Assembly: GCF_000381985.1 (NCBI RefSeq)
Contig: NZ_KB907340.1
Location: 1-64,000, forward strand
Length of the DNA: 64,000 nucleotides
From: Novispirillum itersonii subsp. itersonii ATCC 12639
GTDB taxonomy: Bacteria; Pseudomonadota; Alphaproteobacteria; Rhodospirillales; Rhodospirillaceae
Direction of reading: 5' to 3'
Shown here: in pieces, positions 53,152 to 62,503 of the stretch
Position numbering within the stretch: the stretch's first letter is position 1
Layout: every line of letters starts with the position of its first letter
Position numbers and translations under genes: made by a program
Notes under the pieces: generated by a model
The model's database searches: none
Told to the model about the DNA's origin: nothing
The model's input: only the letters and a program-made list of their open reading frames with translations

Positions 53152-53235
53152 GTGTCCGATCTGCTGTTCACCGGCCTGCTCGCCGGTTTCTTCGGGGCGG
53201 CGGCGCTGCTGATGCGCCTGTGCGCCCGGATCTGA
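53152..53235 (+). CDS. Tiny membrane protein at the head of the kdp operon
   Basis: GTG start with GGAGGG eight bases upstream. The frame encodes 27 residues: MSDLLFTGLLAGFFGAA, then ALLMRLCARI. It is one hydrophobic helix with a basic end. It stands 13 bases before kdpF. Small proteins of this kind precede kdpF in other proteobacteria. It may be a further small subunit or a leader peptide. Confidence 0.6.
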   Translation: MSDLLFTGLLAGFFGAAALLMRLCARI

Positions 53236-53248
53236 AGGGAAGGCGGCA

Positions 53249-53353
53249 ATGACGTTTTCCGACGATCCGCTCGGCCTTGCCCTGACGGCGGCCACTGCAC
53301 TGGGGCTGGCAGCCTATCTGCTCTATGCCCTGTTCCATCCCGATCAGTTCTGA
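53249..53353 (+). CDS. kdpF: Potassium-transporting ATPase small subunit KdpF
   Basis: A 34-residue single-helix protein. The ending AAYLLYALFHPDQF matches KdpF, whose usual C-terminus is YLLYALL-P-F. It stabilises the KdpFABC complex in the inner membrane. ATG 53249 follows GGCGG, and kdpA starts 9 bases after the stop. Confidence 0.85.
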   Translation: MTFSDDPLGLALTAATALGLAAYLLYALFHPDQF

Positions 53354-53362
53354 GGACACACC

Positions 53363-55072
53363 ATGGACGCCAACGGCATCCTGCAGATTGTGGTGTTCGT
53401 CGCCCTGATCTGCCTGCTGACCCCGGTGATCGGCGGGTATATGACCCGCGTATACGATGGCCGCATCACCGCCCTGCGCTGGCTGGAACGCCCGCTGTAC
53501 CGCCTGTGCGGCACCACCGATACAGAAGATCAGCACTGGACCCGCTATGCCGGGACTCTGCTGCTGTTTACTCTTGCGGGGGCCCTGCTGCTGTATGCCC
53601 TGCAACGGGTGCAGGGGCTGCTGCCCTTCAATCCTGCCGGTCTGGGCGCCGTTGCCCCTGATCTGGCTTTCAACACCGCCGCCAGCTTTGCCACCAACAC
53701 CAACTGGCAGTCTTACGGCGGTGAAACCACCCTCAGCTATCTGACCCAGATGGCCGGGCTGACGGTCCAAAATTTTGTGTCCGCCGCCAGTGGCATGGCG
53801 GTTGCCGTTGCCCTGATCCGTGGCTTTGCCCGCCGGTCTGCCAGCGGCATCGGCAATTTCACCGTCGATCTGACCCGTTCGGTTCTGTACGTCCTGCTGC
53901 CCCTGTGTGTCGTCGGGGCCCTGGCACTGGTGGCGCTGGGCGTGCCCCAGACTCTGGCCCCTTATGCCGAAGCCACGACGCTGGAAGGGGCAAAGCAGAC
54001 CATCGCCCTCGGCCCGGTGGCCAGCCAGATGATGATCAAGCATCTGGGCACTAATGGCGGTGGCTTCTTCAACGTCAACGCCGCTCACCCGTTTGAAAAC
54101 CCGAATGCGCTGACCAATCTGATTCACATGACCGCGATTTTCCTGATCGGCGCGGGCCTGACCAACACCTTCGGGCGGATGGTCGGGGACATGCGGCAGG
54201 GCTGGGCGCTGTTTGCCAGCATGGGTATCCTGTTCCTGATCGGGGTCGCCGTCGCCTATGGGGCCGAATCAGCAGGAAACCCGGCCCTGACCGCCATCGG
54301 TGCCGATCAGGCCCTCAGCCCGTGGCAGCCGGGCGGTGCGATGGAGGGGAAAGAAGTCCGCTTTGGCATTGCCGCCTCTATGCTGTTCTCCGTCGTGACC
54401 ACCGCAGCCTCCTGCGGGGCAGTGGTGGCCATGCACGACAGCCTGATGCCGCTGGCCGGAATGGTACCGCTGGTCAACATGATGCTGGGTGAAGTGATCA
54501 TCGGCGGCGTCGGGGCCGGGCTGTACGGCATGATGCTGTTCGTCCTGCTGGCGGTGTTCATCGCCGGGCTGATGGTCGGACGGACCCCGGAATATGTCGG
54601 CAAAAAAATCGAGGCGCGGGAAATCACGCTGGCGATGCTTGCCGTTCTGGCCTTTCCGGCCTGCATCCTTGGCCTTGGGGCCACCGCACTGCTGCTGGGG
54701 GCCGGATCTTTGCAGGATGCCGGACCACATGGCCTGAGCGAACTGCTCTACGCCTATGTCTCCGCCACCGCCAACAACGGGTCTGCCTTTGCGGGATTTG
54801 GGGCCAACACCGTGCTGCACAACACCCTGCTGGGCCTGGCCATGCTGATCGGGCGGTTTGCGGTGATCGTGCCAGTACTGGCCATTGCCGGAGCGCTGGC
54901 GGCCCGCCGTCCGGTGCCGGTCTCTGCCGGGACTTTCCCGACCCACTCCGGCCTGTTCATCACCCTGCTGACACTGGTGGTGGTGATCATCGGCGGTCTG
55001 ACCTTCTTCCCCGTCCTCGCCCTCGGGCCGCTTGCCGAGCATCTTTCGCTCGCTGCCGGACTTCTGTTCTGA
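53363..55072 (+). CDS. kdpA: Potassium-transporting ATPase subunit KdpA
   Basis: A 569-residue membrane protein that forms the potassium-selective channel part of KdpFABC. The repeated selectivity-filter regions are present: [30 protein letters not shown] and [12 protein letters not shown], with a fourth weaker one near [14 protein letters not shown]. About ten hydrophobic helices are visible. Length agrees with the family (about 557-570). kdpB starts 10 bases after the stop. Confidence 0.97.
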   Translation: MDANGILQIVVFVALICLLTPVIGGYMTRVYDGRITALRWLERPLYRLCGTTDTEDQHWTRYAGTLLLFTLAGALLLYALQRVQGLLPFNPAGLGAVAPDLAFNTAASFATNTNWQSYGGETTLSYLTQMAGLTVQNFVSAASGMAVAVALIRGFARRSASGIGNFTVDLTRSVLYVLLPLCVVGALALVALGVPQTLAPYAEATTLEGAKQTIALGPVASQMMIKHLGTNGGGFFNVNAAHPFENPNALTNLIHMTAIFLIGAGLTNTFGRMVGDMRQGWALFASMGILFLIGVAVAYGAESAGNPALTAIGADQALSPWQPGGAMEGKEVRFGIAASMLFSVVTTAASCGAVVAMHDSLMPLAGMVPLVNMMLGEVIIGGVGAGLYGMMLFVLLAVFIAGLMVGRTPEYVGKKIEAREITLAMLAVLAFPACILGLGATALLLGAGSLQDAGPHGLSELLYAYVSATANNGSAFAGFGANTVLHNTLLGLAMLIGRFAVIVPVLAIAGALAARRPVPVSAGTFPTHSGLFITLLTLVVVIIGGLTFFPVLALGPLAEHLSLAAGLLF

Positions 55073-55082
55073 GGAAATGATC

Positions 55083-57176
55083 ATGTCCTCCTCCCATACT
55101 GCTGGCAGCCAGCCCAAAGGGCGCGGTCTGTCGTGGATCACCCGGCGGGTGCTTGCCGACGCGGCCGTTGATGCGGTCCGCAAGCTGGATCCCCGGTCGC
55201 TGATCCGTAACCCGGTGCTGTTTGCCACCGCAGCCGTTGCGCTGGTCTCAACAGTCCTGACCCTGCGGGAGACCGCTCATCTGGCGGTGATGATCCAGAT
55301 CAGCGCATGGCTGTGGTTCACCGTCCTGTTTGCCACCTTTGCCGAAGCAATCGCGGAAGGCCGGGGCAAAGCGCAGGCTGACAGTCTGCGCCGCACCCGC
55401 AGTGACGTGCTGGCCCACCGCCTGCCGACGGCTGAAGCCGTCAGCGGCGACTCCGTCCCCGCCCACCTGCTGCGGGCCGGGGATCTGGTGGTCTGTCAGG
55501 CCGGGGATGTCATCCCCGGGGACGGTGACGTCATCGCAGGCATCGCCACGGTCGACGAAAGTGCCATCACCGGCGAATCCGCCCCGGTGATCCGCGAATC
55601 CGGTGGCGACCGCAGCGCCGTCACCGGGGGGACCCGTGTGGTCTCTGACCGCATTGTCATCCGCATCACCGCCAATCCCGGCGACAGCTTTCTCGACCGG
55701 ATGATCCATCTGGTCGAAGGGGCCAAGCGTCAGAAAACCCCGAATGAAATTGCCCTGACCATCCTGCTGGCCGGTCTGACCCTGATTTTCCTGATGGTCG
55801 TCGCCAGCCTGCCGGTGTTTGCCGCATGGTCAAAAGCCGATATCCCGCTGGTCTTTCTGGCGGCCCTGTTTGTCACCCTGATCCCCACCACCATCGGCGG
55901 CCTGCTGTCAGCCATCGGCATCGCCGGGATGGACCGTCTGGTGACCTTCAACGTCATCGCCAAATCAGGCCGGGCCGTTGAGGCTGCGGGAGATATCGAC
56001 GTGCTGCTGCTGGACAAAACCGGCACGATCACACTGGGGGCGCGACAGGCTGCCGAGTTTCTGCCGGTCGGTGGCGCGGGTGAGCGCGAACTGGCCGAAG
56101 CGGCGTTTCTGTCCTCGCTCGCCGATGACACCCCGGAAGGGAAGTCCGTGGTGGCTCTGGCCCGCAGCCGGTTCGGCTTCACCGACCCCACCCGCGACGG
56201 CATGACCTTCCTGCCCTTCAGCGCCCAGACCCGGATGAGCGGCGTCAGCCTGAGTGGCATCAGCTGGGGTGGGGTGATGACAGCGGTCAGCGAAATCCGC
56301 AAAGGGGCCGCCGACGCCATCCTGAAAGCCATTGCCGAGCGGCGCGCCCTGCCCGCCGCCCTGATCCGGGATCTGACAACAGCCGTTGAGCGGGTCGCGA
56401 AAGCCGGAGGCACACCGCTGGTGGTCGCCAGAGATGACCGCCCGCTGGGGGTGATTTACCTGAAGGATGTCGTTAAACCCGGCATCCGTGAACGGTTCGC
56501 CACGCTGCGGGATATGGGCATCCGGACCGTGATGATCACCGGGGATAATCCGTTGACTGCCGCCGCCATCGCCGCCGAGGCCGGGGTTGATGATGTGCTG
56601 GCCGAAGCTACCCCGGAAAAGAAGCTGGATCTGATCCGCGAGTATCAGCAGGGCGGACGGCTGGTTGCCATGTGCGGCGACGGGTCGAATGATGCCCCGG
56701 CACTGGCACAGGCCGATGTCGGGGTGGCAATGAACACCGGAACACAGGCCGCTCGGGAAGCCGGGAACATGGTCGACCTCGACAGCGACCCGACCAAACT
56801 GATCGAAATCGTAATGATCGGCAAACAGCTGCTGATGAGCCGGGGATCCCTGACCACCTTCTCCATCGCCAACGATGTGGCGAAGTACTTCGCCATTATC
56901 CCGGCCCTGTTCATCCCCGCCTATCCGCAGCTTCAGGCCCTGAATGTCATGGGTCTGAGCAGCCCTCAGTCTGCGGTGCTGTCGGCAATCATCTTCAACG
57001 CCCTGATCATCATTGCCCTGATCCCGCTGGCCCTGCGCGGGGTGCGGTACCGCCCGGCCAGCGCCGCCGCCCTGCTGAAGCGCAATCTGCTGATCTACGG
57101 CCTTGGCGGACTGATCGTCCCCTTCGCCGGAATCAAGGTGATTGACCTAATCGTTACCGCCCTGGGCCTTGCCTGA
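55083..57176 (+). CDS. kdpB: Potassium-transporting ATPase subunit KdpB
   Basis: A 697-residue P-type ATPase. The actuator motif is [11 protein letters not shown], the phosphorylation site is [11 protein letters not shown], the hinge is [16 protein letters not shown], and [23 protein letters not shown] is the Kdp-specific block. KdpB uses ATP to drive potassium entering through KdpA. I chose ATG 55083 with GAGG nine bases upstream; ATG 55077 is also in frame but too close to the ribosome site. Complete, and followed by kdpC. Confidence 0.97.
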   Translation: MSSSHTAGSQPKGRGLSWITRRVLADAAVDAVRKLDPRSLIRNPVLFATAAVALVSTVLTLRETAHLAVMIQISAWLWFTVLFATFAEAIAEGRGKAQADSLRRTRSDVLAHRLPTAEAVSGDSVPAHLLRAGDLVVCQAGDVIPGDGDVIAGIATVDESAITGESAPVIRESGGDRSAVTGGTRVVSDRIVIRITANPGDSFLDRMIHLVEGAKRQKTPNEIALTILLAGLTLIFLMVVASLPVFAAWSKADIPLVFLAALFVTLIPTTIGGLLSAIGIAGMDRLVTFNVIAKSGRAVEAAGDIDVLLLDKTGTITLGARQAAEFLPVGGAGERELAEAAFLSSLADDTPEGKSVVALARSRFGFTDPTRDGMTFLPFSAQTRMSGVSLSGISWGGVMTAVSEIRKGAADAILKAIAERRALPAALIRDLTTAVERVAKAGGTPLVVARDDRPLGVIYLKDVVKPGIRERFATLRDMGIRTVMITGDNPLTAAAIAAEAGVDDVLAEATPEKKLDLIREYQQGGRLVAMCGDGSNDAPALAQADVGVAMNTGTQAAREAGNMVDLDSDPTKLIEIVMIGKQLLMSRGSLTTFSIANDVAKYFAIIPALFIPAYPQLQALNVMGLSSPQSAVLSAIIFNALIIIALIPLALRGVRYRPASAAALLKRNLLIYGLGGLIVPFAGIKVIDLIVTALGLA

Positions 57177-57198
57177 GCGAATAAAAGGAGAGTCTGCA

Positions 57199-57780
57199 AT
57201 GCTGTCGCTTCTGCGCCCTGCCCTGGTCCTGACCGGTGTGATGACCGTGGTGACCGGGCTGGCCTATCCCCTGGCTGTCACCGGACTGGCGGAGACCCTG
57301 TTCCCCCGGCAGGCCGGGGGAAGTCTGGTCCATGATAACGGTACCGTCATCGGATCAGACCTGATTGGCCAGACCTTTACCCGGCCCGGCTATTTTCAGG
57401 GCCGCCCCTCTGCCGCCGGAACCGGCTATGACGCCGCCAATTCCTCCGGGAGTAATCTCGGCCCCAGCAGCCGACCGCTGGTGGACGCGGTGGCAGAGCG
57501 GGTGAACACCCTGCGCGCCGCCAATCCGGACGCCCCGGCTCAGGTCCCGGTGGATCTGGTCACCGCCTCGGCATCCGGGCTGGATCCGCACATCACCCCG
57601 GCAGCCGCCCTGTGGCAGGTCCCGCGTATCGCCAGAGAACGCCGTCTGCCAGCGCCTGCCCTGCGTGACCTGATCCATGAGATGACCGAAGGCCGGGATC
57701 TGGGCCTTCTGGGCGAACCCCGGGTCAACGTCCTGCGCCTGAACCGGGCGCTGGATGCGCGCTGGCCCCTGTCCTCCTGA
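57199..57780 (+). CDS. kdpC: Potassium-transporting ATPase subunit KdpC
   Basis: A 193-residue subunit with one N-terminal membrane helix ([24 protein letters not shown]) and a soluble domain. Marks are [36 protein letters not shown], then [19 protein letters not shown] and the C-terminal [15 protein letters not shown]. It raises ATP affinity of the pump. ATG 57199 follows AAAGGAG. Confidence 0.96.
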   Translation: MLSLLRPALVLTGVMTVVTGLAYPLAVTGLAETLFPRQAGGSLVHDNGTVIGSDLIGQTFTRPGYFQGRPSAAGTGYDAANSSGSNLGPSSRPLVDAVAERVNTLRAANPDAPAQVPVDLVTASASGLDPHITPAAALWQVPRIARERRLPAPALRDLIHEMTEGRDLGLLGEPRVNVLRLNRALDARWPLSS

Positions 57781-57831
57781 CCGACACGTGGGCGGTGCCC
57801 CGTGCACCGCCCACCCTTTCGGAGACCCGCC

Positions 57832-58200
57832 ATGCCCCGCCCTCTCCACCCCTTGCCCATCCTGACCGCGCTGTCCCTGCTGCTGGGGGCGGTCCTGCTG
57901 ATCCCCCGCCACCCGGTGGACCGTACGCTGCCGGTTCTCCAACCAATCCTGCATCCGCCACCGGTCCCGCTGTTTCATGCCACCTTACCGCCGGGCAGTG
58001 ATACCCTGACCGCCGCCGACGCCCTGTTGCAAAGCCGGGAAATTGCCGGTCTCCGCCATCTGGACCGGCTCGCCTTACAGCAACAGGTGCGGACTCTGGC
58101 GGGCTGTGACACCATTGATGCCTGTGGCCTGACCCCTTTAAGCGCCACAACTCTGAACACCCTGCTGCACACCCGCTTTCCGGCGGCGCCCCATCCCTGA
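57832..58200 (+). CDS. Exported or anchored protein of unknown function inside the kdp operon
   Basis: A 122-residue protein with ATG at 57832 and GGAG upstream. The N-terminus (MPRPLHPLPILTALSLLLGAVLLI) is a signal peptide or anchor. A Pro/Leu-rich stretch and a helical C-terminal half (DTLTAADALLQSREIAGLRHLDRLALQQQVRTL) follow, with two Cys in GCDTIDACG. It fits no Kdp subunit I know. It lies 51 bases after kdpC and 14 bases before kdpD, so it is transcribed with them. A role in sensing is only a guess. Confidence 0.7.
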   Translation: MPRPLHPLPILTALSLLLGAVLLIPRHPVDRTLPVLQPILHPPPVPLFHATLPPGSDTLTAADALLQSREIAGLRHLDRLALQQQVRTLAGCDTIDACGLTPLSATTLNTLLHTRFPAAPHP

Positions 58201-58214
58201 GAGTCCCGTCCCCG

Positions 58215-60929
58215 ATGCCAAACCCGTCTGATCTGCGCCCGTCCCCTGATGCCCTGCTGGCCGAAACCCGGAAGGAGCAGCGGGGACATCTCAAAATATT
58301 CCTCGGCGCGGCCCCCGGTGTCGGCAAAACCTTCGCCATGCTGTCTGCCGCTCATGAGAAGCTGCGCGCCGGGCTGGATGTGGTGGCCGGGGTAATCGAA
58401 CATCATAACCGCGCCGAAACGCAGGCCCTGCTTGGTGGCATGCCAATCCTGCCACTGAAAGAGATCAGCCACCGGGGACGCACCTTTCCCGAGATGGATC
58501 TGGACGGACTGCTGGCCCGCCGCCCGGCACTGGCGCTGGTTGATGAATTTGCCCATTCCAACGTACCGGGCAGCCGTCACGTCAAACGCTGGCAGGATGT
58601 GCAGGATCTGCTCGATGCCGGGATTGATGTCTACACCACCCTGAACATCCAGCATCTGGAAGGGCTGAACGATGTGGTCGAACGCATCACCGGCATCAAA
58701 GTGCGGGAAACCGTGCCGGACGGGGTGTTTGCCGCCGCAGACGCAATCGAGCTGATCGACCTGCCCCCCGACGATCTGATACGGCGGCTACAGGACGGCA
58801 AGGTTTATGTGCCCGAGCAGGCCCGGCGGGCCATGCACAATTTCTTTTCCCCCGCGACCCTGACCGCCCTGCGGGAAATGGCCCTGCGCCACGCCGCCGA
58901 GCGGGTTGACCGCCAGATGGTCGATTACATGCGGGCCCATGCCATCAGCGGCCCCTGGCCAAGCCGGGAACGGGTGATGGTCTGCATTGCCGCCGGAGAT
59001 GCCGCCGAACGGCTGGTACGGATCGGTAAACGGTCCGCCGAGCGGCGCGGATCAGCGTGGTCAGTGGTCACGGTGGAAACACCGGCAGCTCTGCACGCCT
59101 CCCCCGACCGTCAGGCTGCCCTGAATGCAGCCCTGCGGCTGGCTGATCAACTGGGCGCAGAGACACGGACCCTGCACGGAACGGACGTCGCCGCCACCTT
59201 GCTCGACCATGCCCGCACCACCAATGTCACCCTGATCGTCACCGGCCGCCCCGCCCCGTCGCCGTGGTCAGGCCTGTGGCCGTGGTCCCGCCCGCTGGCA
59301 GACCGATTGCTGGCCACCAGCGGGGACATCAACATTCTGGTGGTCCCCCCCGGGGGCGGGAAAGCAGGGGGACAGGCCGCAGCAGCCGACACCTCTCCGT
59401 CTGACCCGGTGCCACCCTTCCCGTGGCGGTCGGCCCTGCTGACCGTCGCGGCAACCGCCGGAGCCAGCCTGCTGGGCGGTGCCATTGATCATTTCGACTG
59501 GCCTCTGGCCAATATCTCGGTTGCCTATCTGATGGCGGTGCTGCTGGTGGCGATCCGGGCCGGGCAGACCCCGGCTATCCTGACGTCACTGGCCTGCTTC
59601 TTCAGTTTCAACTTCTTCTTCACAGAGCCGCGCTACACCTTCGCCATTACCGACAGCCAGAATATTCTGACCGTTGTCTTTTTTCTGCTGGCTGCGGTGG
59701 TGGTCAGTAAGCTGGCAGCCCGGCTGCGGACGCAGGTGGACCGGCTGCGCGAAAATGCCCGCCGGACGGAAACCCTGTATGCCTTTGGCCGTACAGTCAG
59801 CGCCGCCGTCACTCAGGACGACGTGCTGTGGGCGGTGGCCCATCACGTTGCGGCCACCCTGCCCGGCCGGTCGCTTGTGCTGATGCCGGAACCGGACGGA
59901 GGACAGGCAGGCCTGCGGATTGCGGCCGGATACCCCCCGGAAGACCGGCTGGACGACGTTTCCGCCGCCGCCGCCCAGTGGGCCTGGAGCAACGAACGCA
60001 TTGCCGGGCGCGGCACCGCCACCCTGCCCGCCGCCGGATGGCTGTTCCTGCCGATGAAAACCGCACGGGGTGGGATCGGTGTTCTCGGGGTCCGGCAGGA
60101 CAGCGATCTGCCCCCGCCGCCGGACCAGCGCCAGCTGCTTGATGTGCTGGCCGATCAGGCTGCCATCGCCATCGAACGCACCATGCTGGTCAGCGATATC
60201 GAGACCGCCCGGGTGGCAACCGAGCGGGAACGGCTGCGTGCGGCCCTGTTGTCGTCCCTATCCCATGACCTGCGGACCCCGCTGGTTTCGATCATGGGCG
60301 CGGCCTCCAGTCTGATCAGTTATGGTCCGACACTGACCGACCCCCAGCGCGGTGAGCTGTCCCAGACCATTCTTGAAGAAGCGGAACGGCTGAACCGCTT
60401 TGTCCAGAACCTGCTCGATATGACGCGGCTGGAAGCCGGAGCCCTGCGCCCCCGCACAGACTGGGTGGATCTGCAGGATGTGATTGACGCCGCCCGCCGC
60501 CGCGCCGCCCGCCTGCTGAGCCGCCACACGGTCCGCGTCACGGTGCCCCCGGCCCTGCCTCTGGTCTGCCTCGATCCGGTCCTGATGGAACAGGTACTGT
60601 TCAATCTTCTGGATAACGCCCAGAAATACTCCCCCGATGGCAGCACGATCAGCCTGTGGGCCAGCCACAGCGGAACAGAACTGACCCTTGAAATCAGCGA
60701 TCAGGGTCCGGGGATCCCGGCAGAAGACCGGGACCGGGTGTTTGACATGTTTTACCGGGTGGATCAGACAGACCGGCAGTCTGGGACCGGACTGGGTCTG
60801 GCAATCTGCCGGGGCATCGTCACCGCCCATGGCGGCACCCTAACCGCAGACAGCGGCCTGAATGGGGTTGGCGCCAGCCTGATCCTGCGGTTACCTATGC
60901 CGGATACACCACCCGGGGTCCCGGCATGA
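58215..60929 (+). CDS. kdpD: Sensor kinase KdpD
   Basis: A 904-residue sensor. The KdpD domain (about 20-235) has a Walker A element GAAPGVGKTFAM and DEFAHSNVPGSRH. A Usp-like domain (about 250-375) follows. Four membrane helices (about 400-500) precede a GAF-like domain. The kinase core has the phospho-acceptor His near residue 684 in LSHDLRTPLVS, the N-box NLLDNAQKYS, DQGPGIP and GTGLGLAICRG. It responds to potassium limitation and phosphorylates KdpE. The last codons overlap kdpE by four bases. Confidence 0.97.
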   Translation: MPNPSDLRPSPDALLAETRKEQRGHLKIFLGAAPGVGKTFAMLSAAHEKLRAGLDVVAGVIEHHNRAETQALLGGMPILPLKEISHRGRTFPEMDLDGLLARRPALALVDEFAHSNVPGSRHVKRWQDVQDLLDAGIDVYTTLNIQHLEGLNDVVERITGIKVRETVPDGVFAAADAIELIDLPPDDLIRRLQDGKVYVPEQARRAMHNFFSPATLTALREMALRHAAERVDRQMVDYMRAHAISGPWPSRERVMVCIAAGDAAERLVRIGKRSAERRGSAWSVVTVETPAALHASPDRQAALNAALRLADQLGAETRTLHGTDVAATLLDHARTTNVTLIVTGRPAPSPWSGLWPWSRPLADRLLATSGDINILVVPPGGGKAGGQAAAADTSPSDPVPPFPWRSALLTVAATAGASLLGGAIDHFDWPLANISVAYLMAVLLVAIRAGQTPAILTSLACFFSFNFFFTEPRYTFAITDSQNILTVVFFLLAAVVVSKLAARLRTQVDRLRENARRTETLYAFGRTVSAAVTQDDVLWAVAHHVAATLPGRSLVLMPEPDGGQAGLRIAAGYPPEDRLDDVSAAAAQWAWSNERIAGRGTATLPAAGWLFLPMKTARGGIGVLGVRQDSDLPPPPDQRQLLDVLADQAAIAIERTMLVSDIETARVATERERLRAALLSSLSHDLRTPLVSIMGAASSLISYGPTLTDPQRGELSQTILEEAERLNRFVQNLLDMTRLEAGALRPRTDWVDLQDVIDAARRRAARLLSRHTVRVTVPPALPLVCLDPVLMEQVLFNLLDNAQKYSPDGSTISLWASHSGTELTLEISDQGPGIPAEDRDRVFDMFYRVDQTDRQSGTGLGLAICRGIVTAHGGTLTADSGLNGVGASLILRLPMPDTPPGVPA

Positions 60930-61615
60930 ACGCCCATCTTCTTGTCATCGACGACGAACCGCAGATCCGCCGGTTCCTTGGCATTTCCCTCACGGCCAAC
61001 GGCTATCGGGTCAGCGAAGCCGATGGGGCCACCAGCGGCATCACCGCCGCCCGCGATCTAAAACCCGACCTGGTGGTGCTGGATCTGGGCCTGCCGGATG
61101 GGGACGGACAGGACGTGATTTCCGCCATCCGCAGTTTTTCAGACTGCCCGATCCTGATTCTGTCGGTGCGGGCGGACGAGTTTGACAAGGTGGAAGCCCT
61201 TGACCGTGGAGCCAATGATTACATGGTCAAGCCGTTTGGCATTGCCGAACTGATGGCCCGCCTGCGGGCCCTGCTGCGCAGCCGGTCCCCCGGCCCGTCC
61301 AACGACAGCCTGAGTCTGGGACCGGTCAGTCTGTCCATGACCCGACGGGTGATCCGCCGGGACGGAGAAGAAATACACCTGTCAAAGCGGGAATGGGATC
61401 TGCTGGCCTGTCTGGCGGCAGCCCCGGATCACGTGCTGACCCACCGTCACCTGCTGCGCAGCGTGTGGGGCCCGGCCCATGTCGAGGATACGGCCTATCT
61501 CCGGGTCTACATAGGACAGCTGCGGCAAAAGCTGGAAGAGGATCCGGCCAACCCCCGGTTCCTGCTGACAGAACCGGGGATCGGCTATCGCCTGAAGACC
61601 GGAGACGAGGCGTAA
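60926..61615 (+). CDS. kdpE: Response regulator KdpE
   Basis: A 229-residue OmpR-type regulator. The receiver domain has LLVIDDEPQIRRFL, the phospho-acceptor Asp in VVLDLGLPDGDGQD, and MVKPFGIAELMARLRALLR. The winged helix has LSKREWDLLACLAAAPDHVLTHRHLLRSVWGP and ends RFLLTEPGIGYRLKTGDEA. It activates kdpFABC in partnership with KdpD. Its last codons (GAG GCG, stop) lie in the first unit of a 29-bp tandem array, convergent with trmB. Confidence 0.96.
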   Translation: MNAHLLVIDDEPQIRRFLGISLTANGYRVSEADGATSGITAARDLKPDLVVLDLGLPDGDGQDVISAIRSFSDCPILILSVRADEFDKVEALDRGANDYMVKPFGIAELMARLRALLRSRSPGPSNDSLSLGPVSLSMTRRVIRRDGEEIHLSKREWDLLACLAAAPDHVLTHRHLLRSVWGPAHVEDTAYLRVYIGQLRQKLEEDPANPRFLLTEPGIGYRLKTGDEA

Positions 61616-61680
61616 ACGCCCGACAGACAAAACTCGAGGCGTAAACGCCCGACAAACAAAACTCGAGGCGTAAACGCCTC
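61607..61680 (+). repeat. 29-bp tandem array spanning the end of kdpE (array C)
   Basis: Units start with GAGGCGTAAACGCC at 61607, 61636 and 61665 (period 29). The first two are nearly identical (one base differs: CGACAGACAAAACTC against CGACAAACAAAACTC). The third is truncated after about 16 bases and closes a full palindrome GAGGCGTAAACGCCTC. The kdpE stop TAA (61613-61615) is in the palindrome of unit 1, and the convergent trmB stop abuts unit 3. Confidence 0.95.
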
Positions 61681-62419
61681 AGGCCCGCGGGCGGCGGCGG
61701 AAGGTCAGATATTTCGGGGTCCGGCCCTCCCGGTGGGCCTTGGCCTCATAGCGGCTTTCGATCGCATCCGGCCAGCGGGTCCGCCAATCCTCCGGCCCGG
61801 AGACCAGCCACTCAAAGTCCGGATGAACCGGGGCGACGGTCAGCGTATGCCGGATATAGGTCATATCGTCAGAGGCCACCCGGAAGATGGCATTGTCCTT
61901 CATCACCCGGGCCAGAACATCAAGGTTCCACGGGTTGACGAAGCGGCGATCCGCGTGCCGGGTCTTCGGCCACGGATCGGGGAAAAGCAGAAAAACCTTA
62001 TCCAGACAGGCATCAGGGATCTCCTTCAGCCACGGACGGATATCCTCACCATAGATCCGGATGTTTTCGACACCCTTTTCATCAATGTGCTTCAGCAGCT
62101 TGCCGATCCCGTTGACGAAGGGCTCCGCCCCGATCAGCCCGATGTCAGGGTGCGTATCTGCCTGATGGGCCAGATGCTCACCGCCCCCAAAGCCGATTTC
62201 CAGCCAGACTTCCTGCACAGGACGAGGAAACAGGCTTTTCAGATCCACCGGGATCTCTGCCTCTCCCGCCAACGGCAGGCGCAGACGCGGATACAGCGTT
62301 TCCATCAGCGCCTTCTGACCAGCCTTCAGGGCTTTACCCTTACGGCGCCCATAAAAACGGGTGTCGATCACGGGGGTGGTTTCGGCAGTTTCAGCGGGCA
62401 GAACGGGCGTCTTGGACAC
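61679..62419 (-). CDS. trmB: tRNA (guanine-N7-)-methyltransferase
   Basis: A 246-residue SAM-dependent enzyme that forms m7G46 in tRNA. Marks are VWLEIGFGGGEHLAHQA (SAM site), DNIRIYGEDIRPWL-like segment, LLFPDPWPKTRHADRRFV and the C-terminal ESRYEAKAHREGR. The start is a GTG complementary to 62417-62419 with GAGG upstream. It follows metK on the same strand across a strong hairpin, an order common in alphaproteobacteria. The stop lies at the edge of array C. Confidence 0.95.
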   Translation of the reverse strand: MSKTPVLPAETAETTPVIDTRFYGRRKGKALKAGQKALMETLYPRLRLPLAGEAEIPVDLKSLFPRPVQEVWLEIGFGGGEHLAHQADTHPDIGLIGAEPFVNGIGKLLKHIDEKGVENIRIYGEDIRPWLKEIPDACLDKVFLLFPDPWPKTRHADRRFVNPWNLDVLARVMKDNAIFRVASDDMTYIRHTLTVAPVHPDFEWLVSGPEDWRTRWPDAIESRYEAKAHREGRTPKYLTFRRRPRA

Positions 62420-62456
62420 GGCAAAGCCTCTGGGACAGGAAGGGAGCCATAAAGCA

Positions 62457-62498
62457 CAACGGCCCCGGCAGATCGCTCCGCCGGGGCCGGTTGTTTTT
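62457..62498. terminator. Hairpin between metK and trmB
   Basis: CAACGGCCCCGGC pairs with GCCGGGGCCGGTTG (one bulge) and TTTTT follows on the plus strand. On the minus strand the T tail is weak. It could reduce read-through from metK into trmB. Confidence 0.7.
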
Positions 62499-62503
62499 CG
62501 GGA

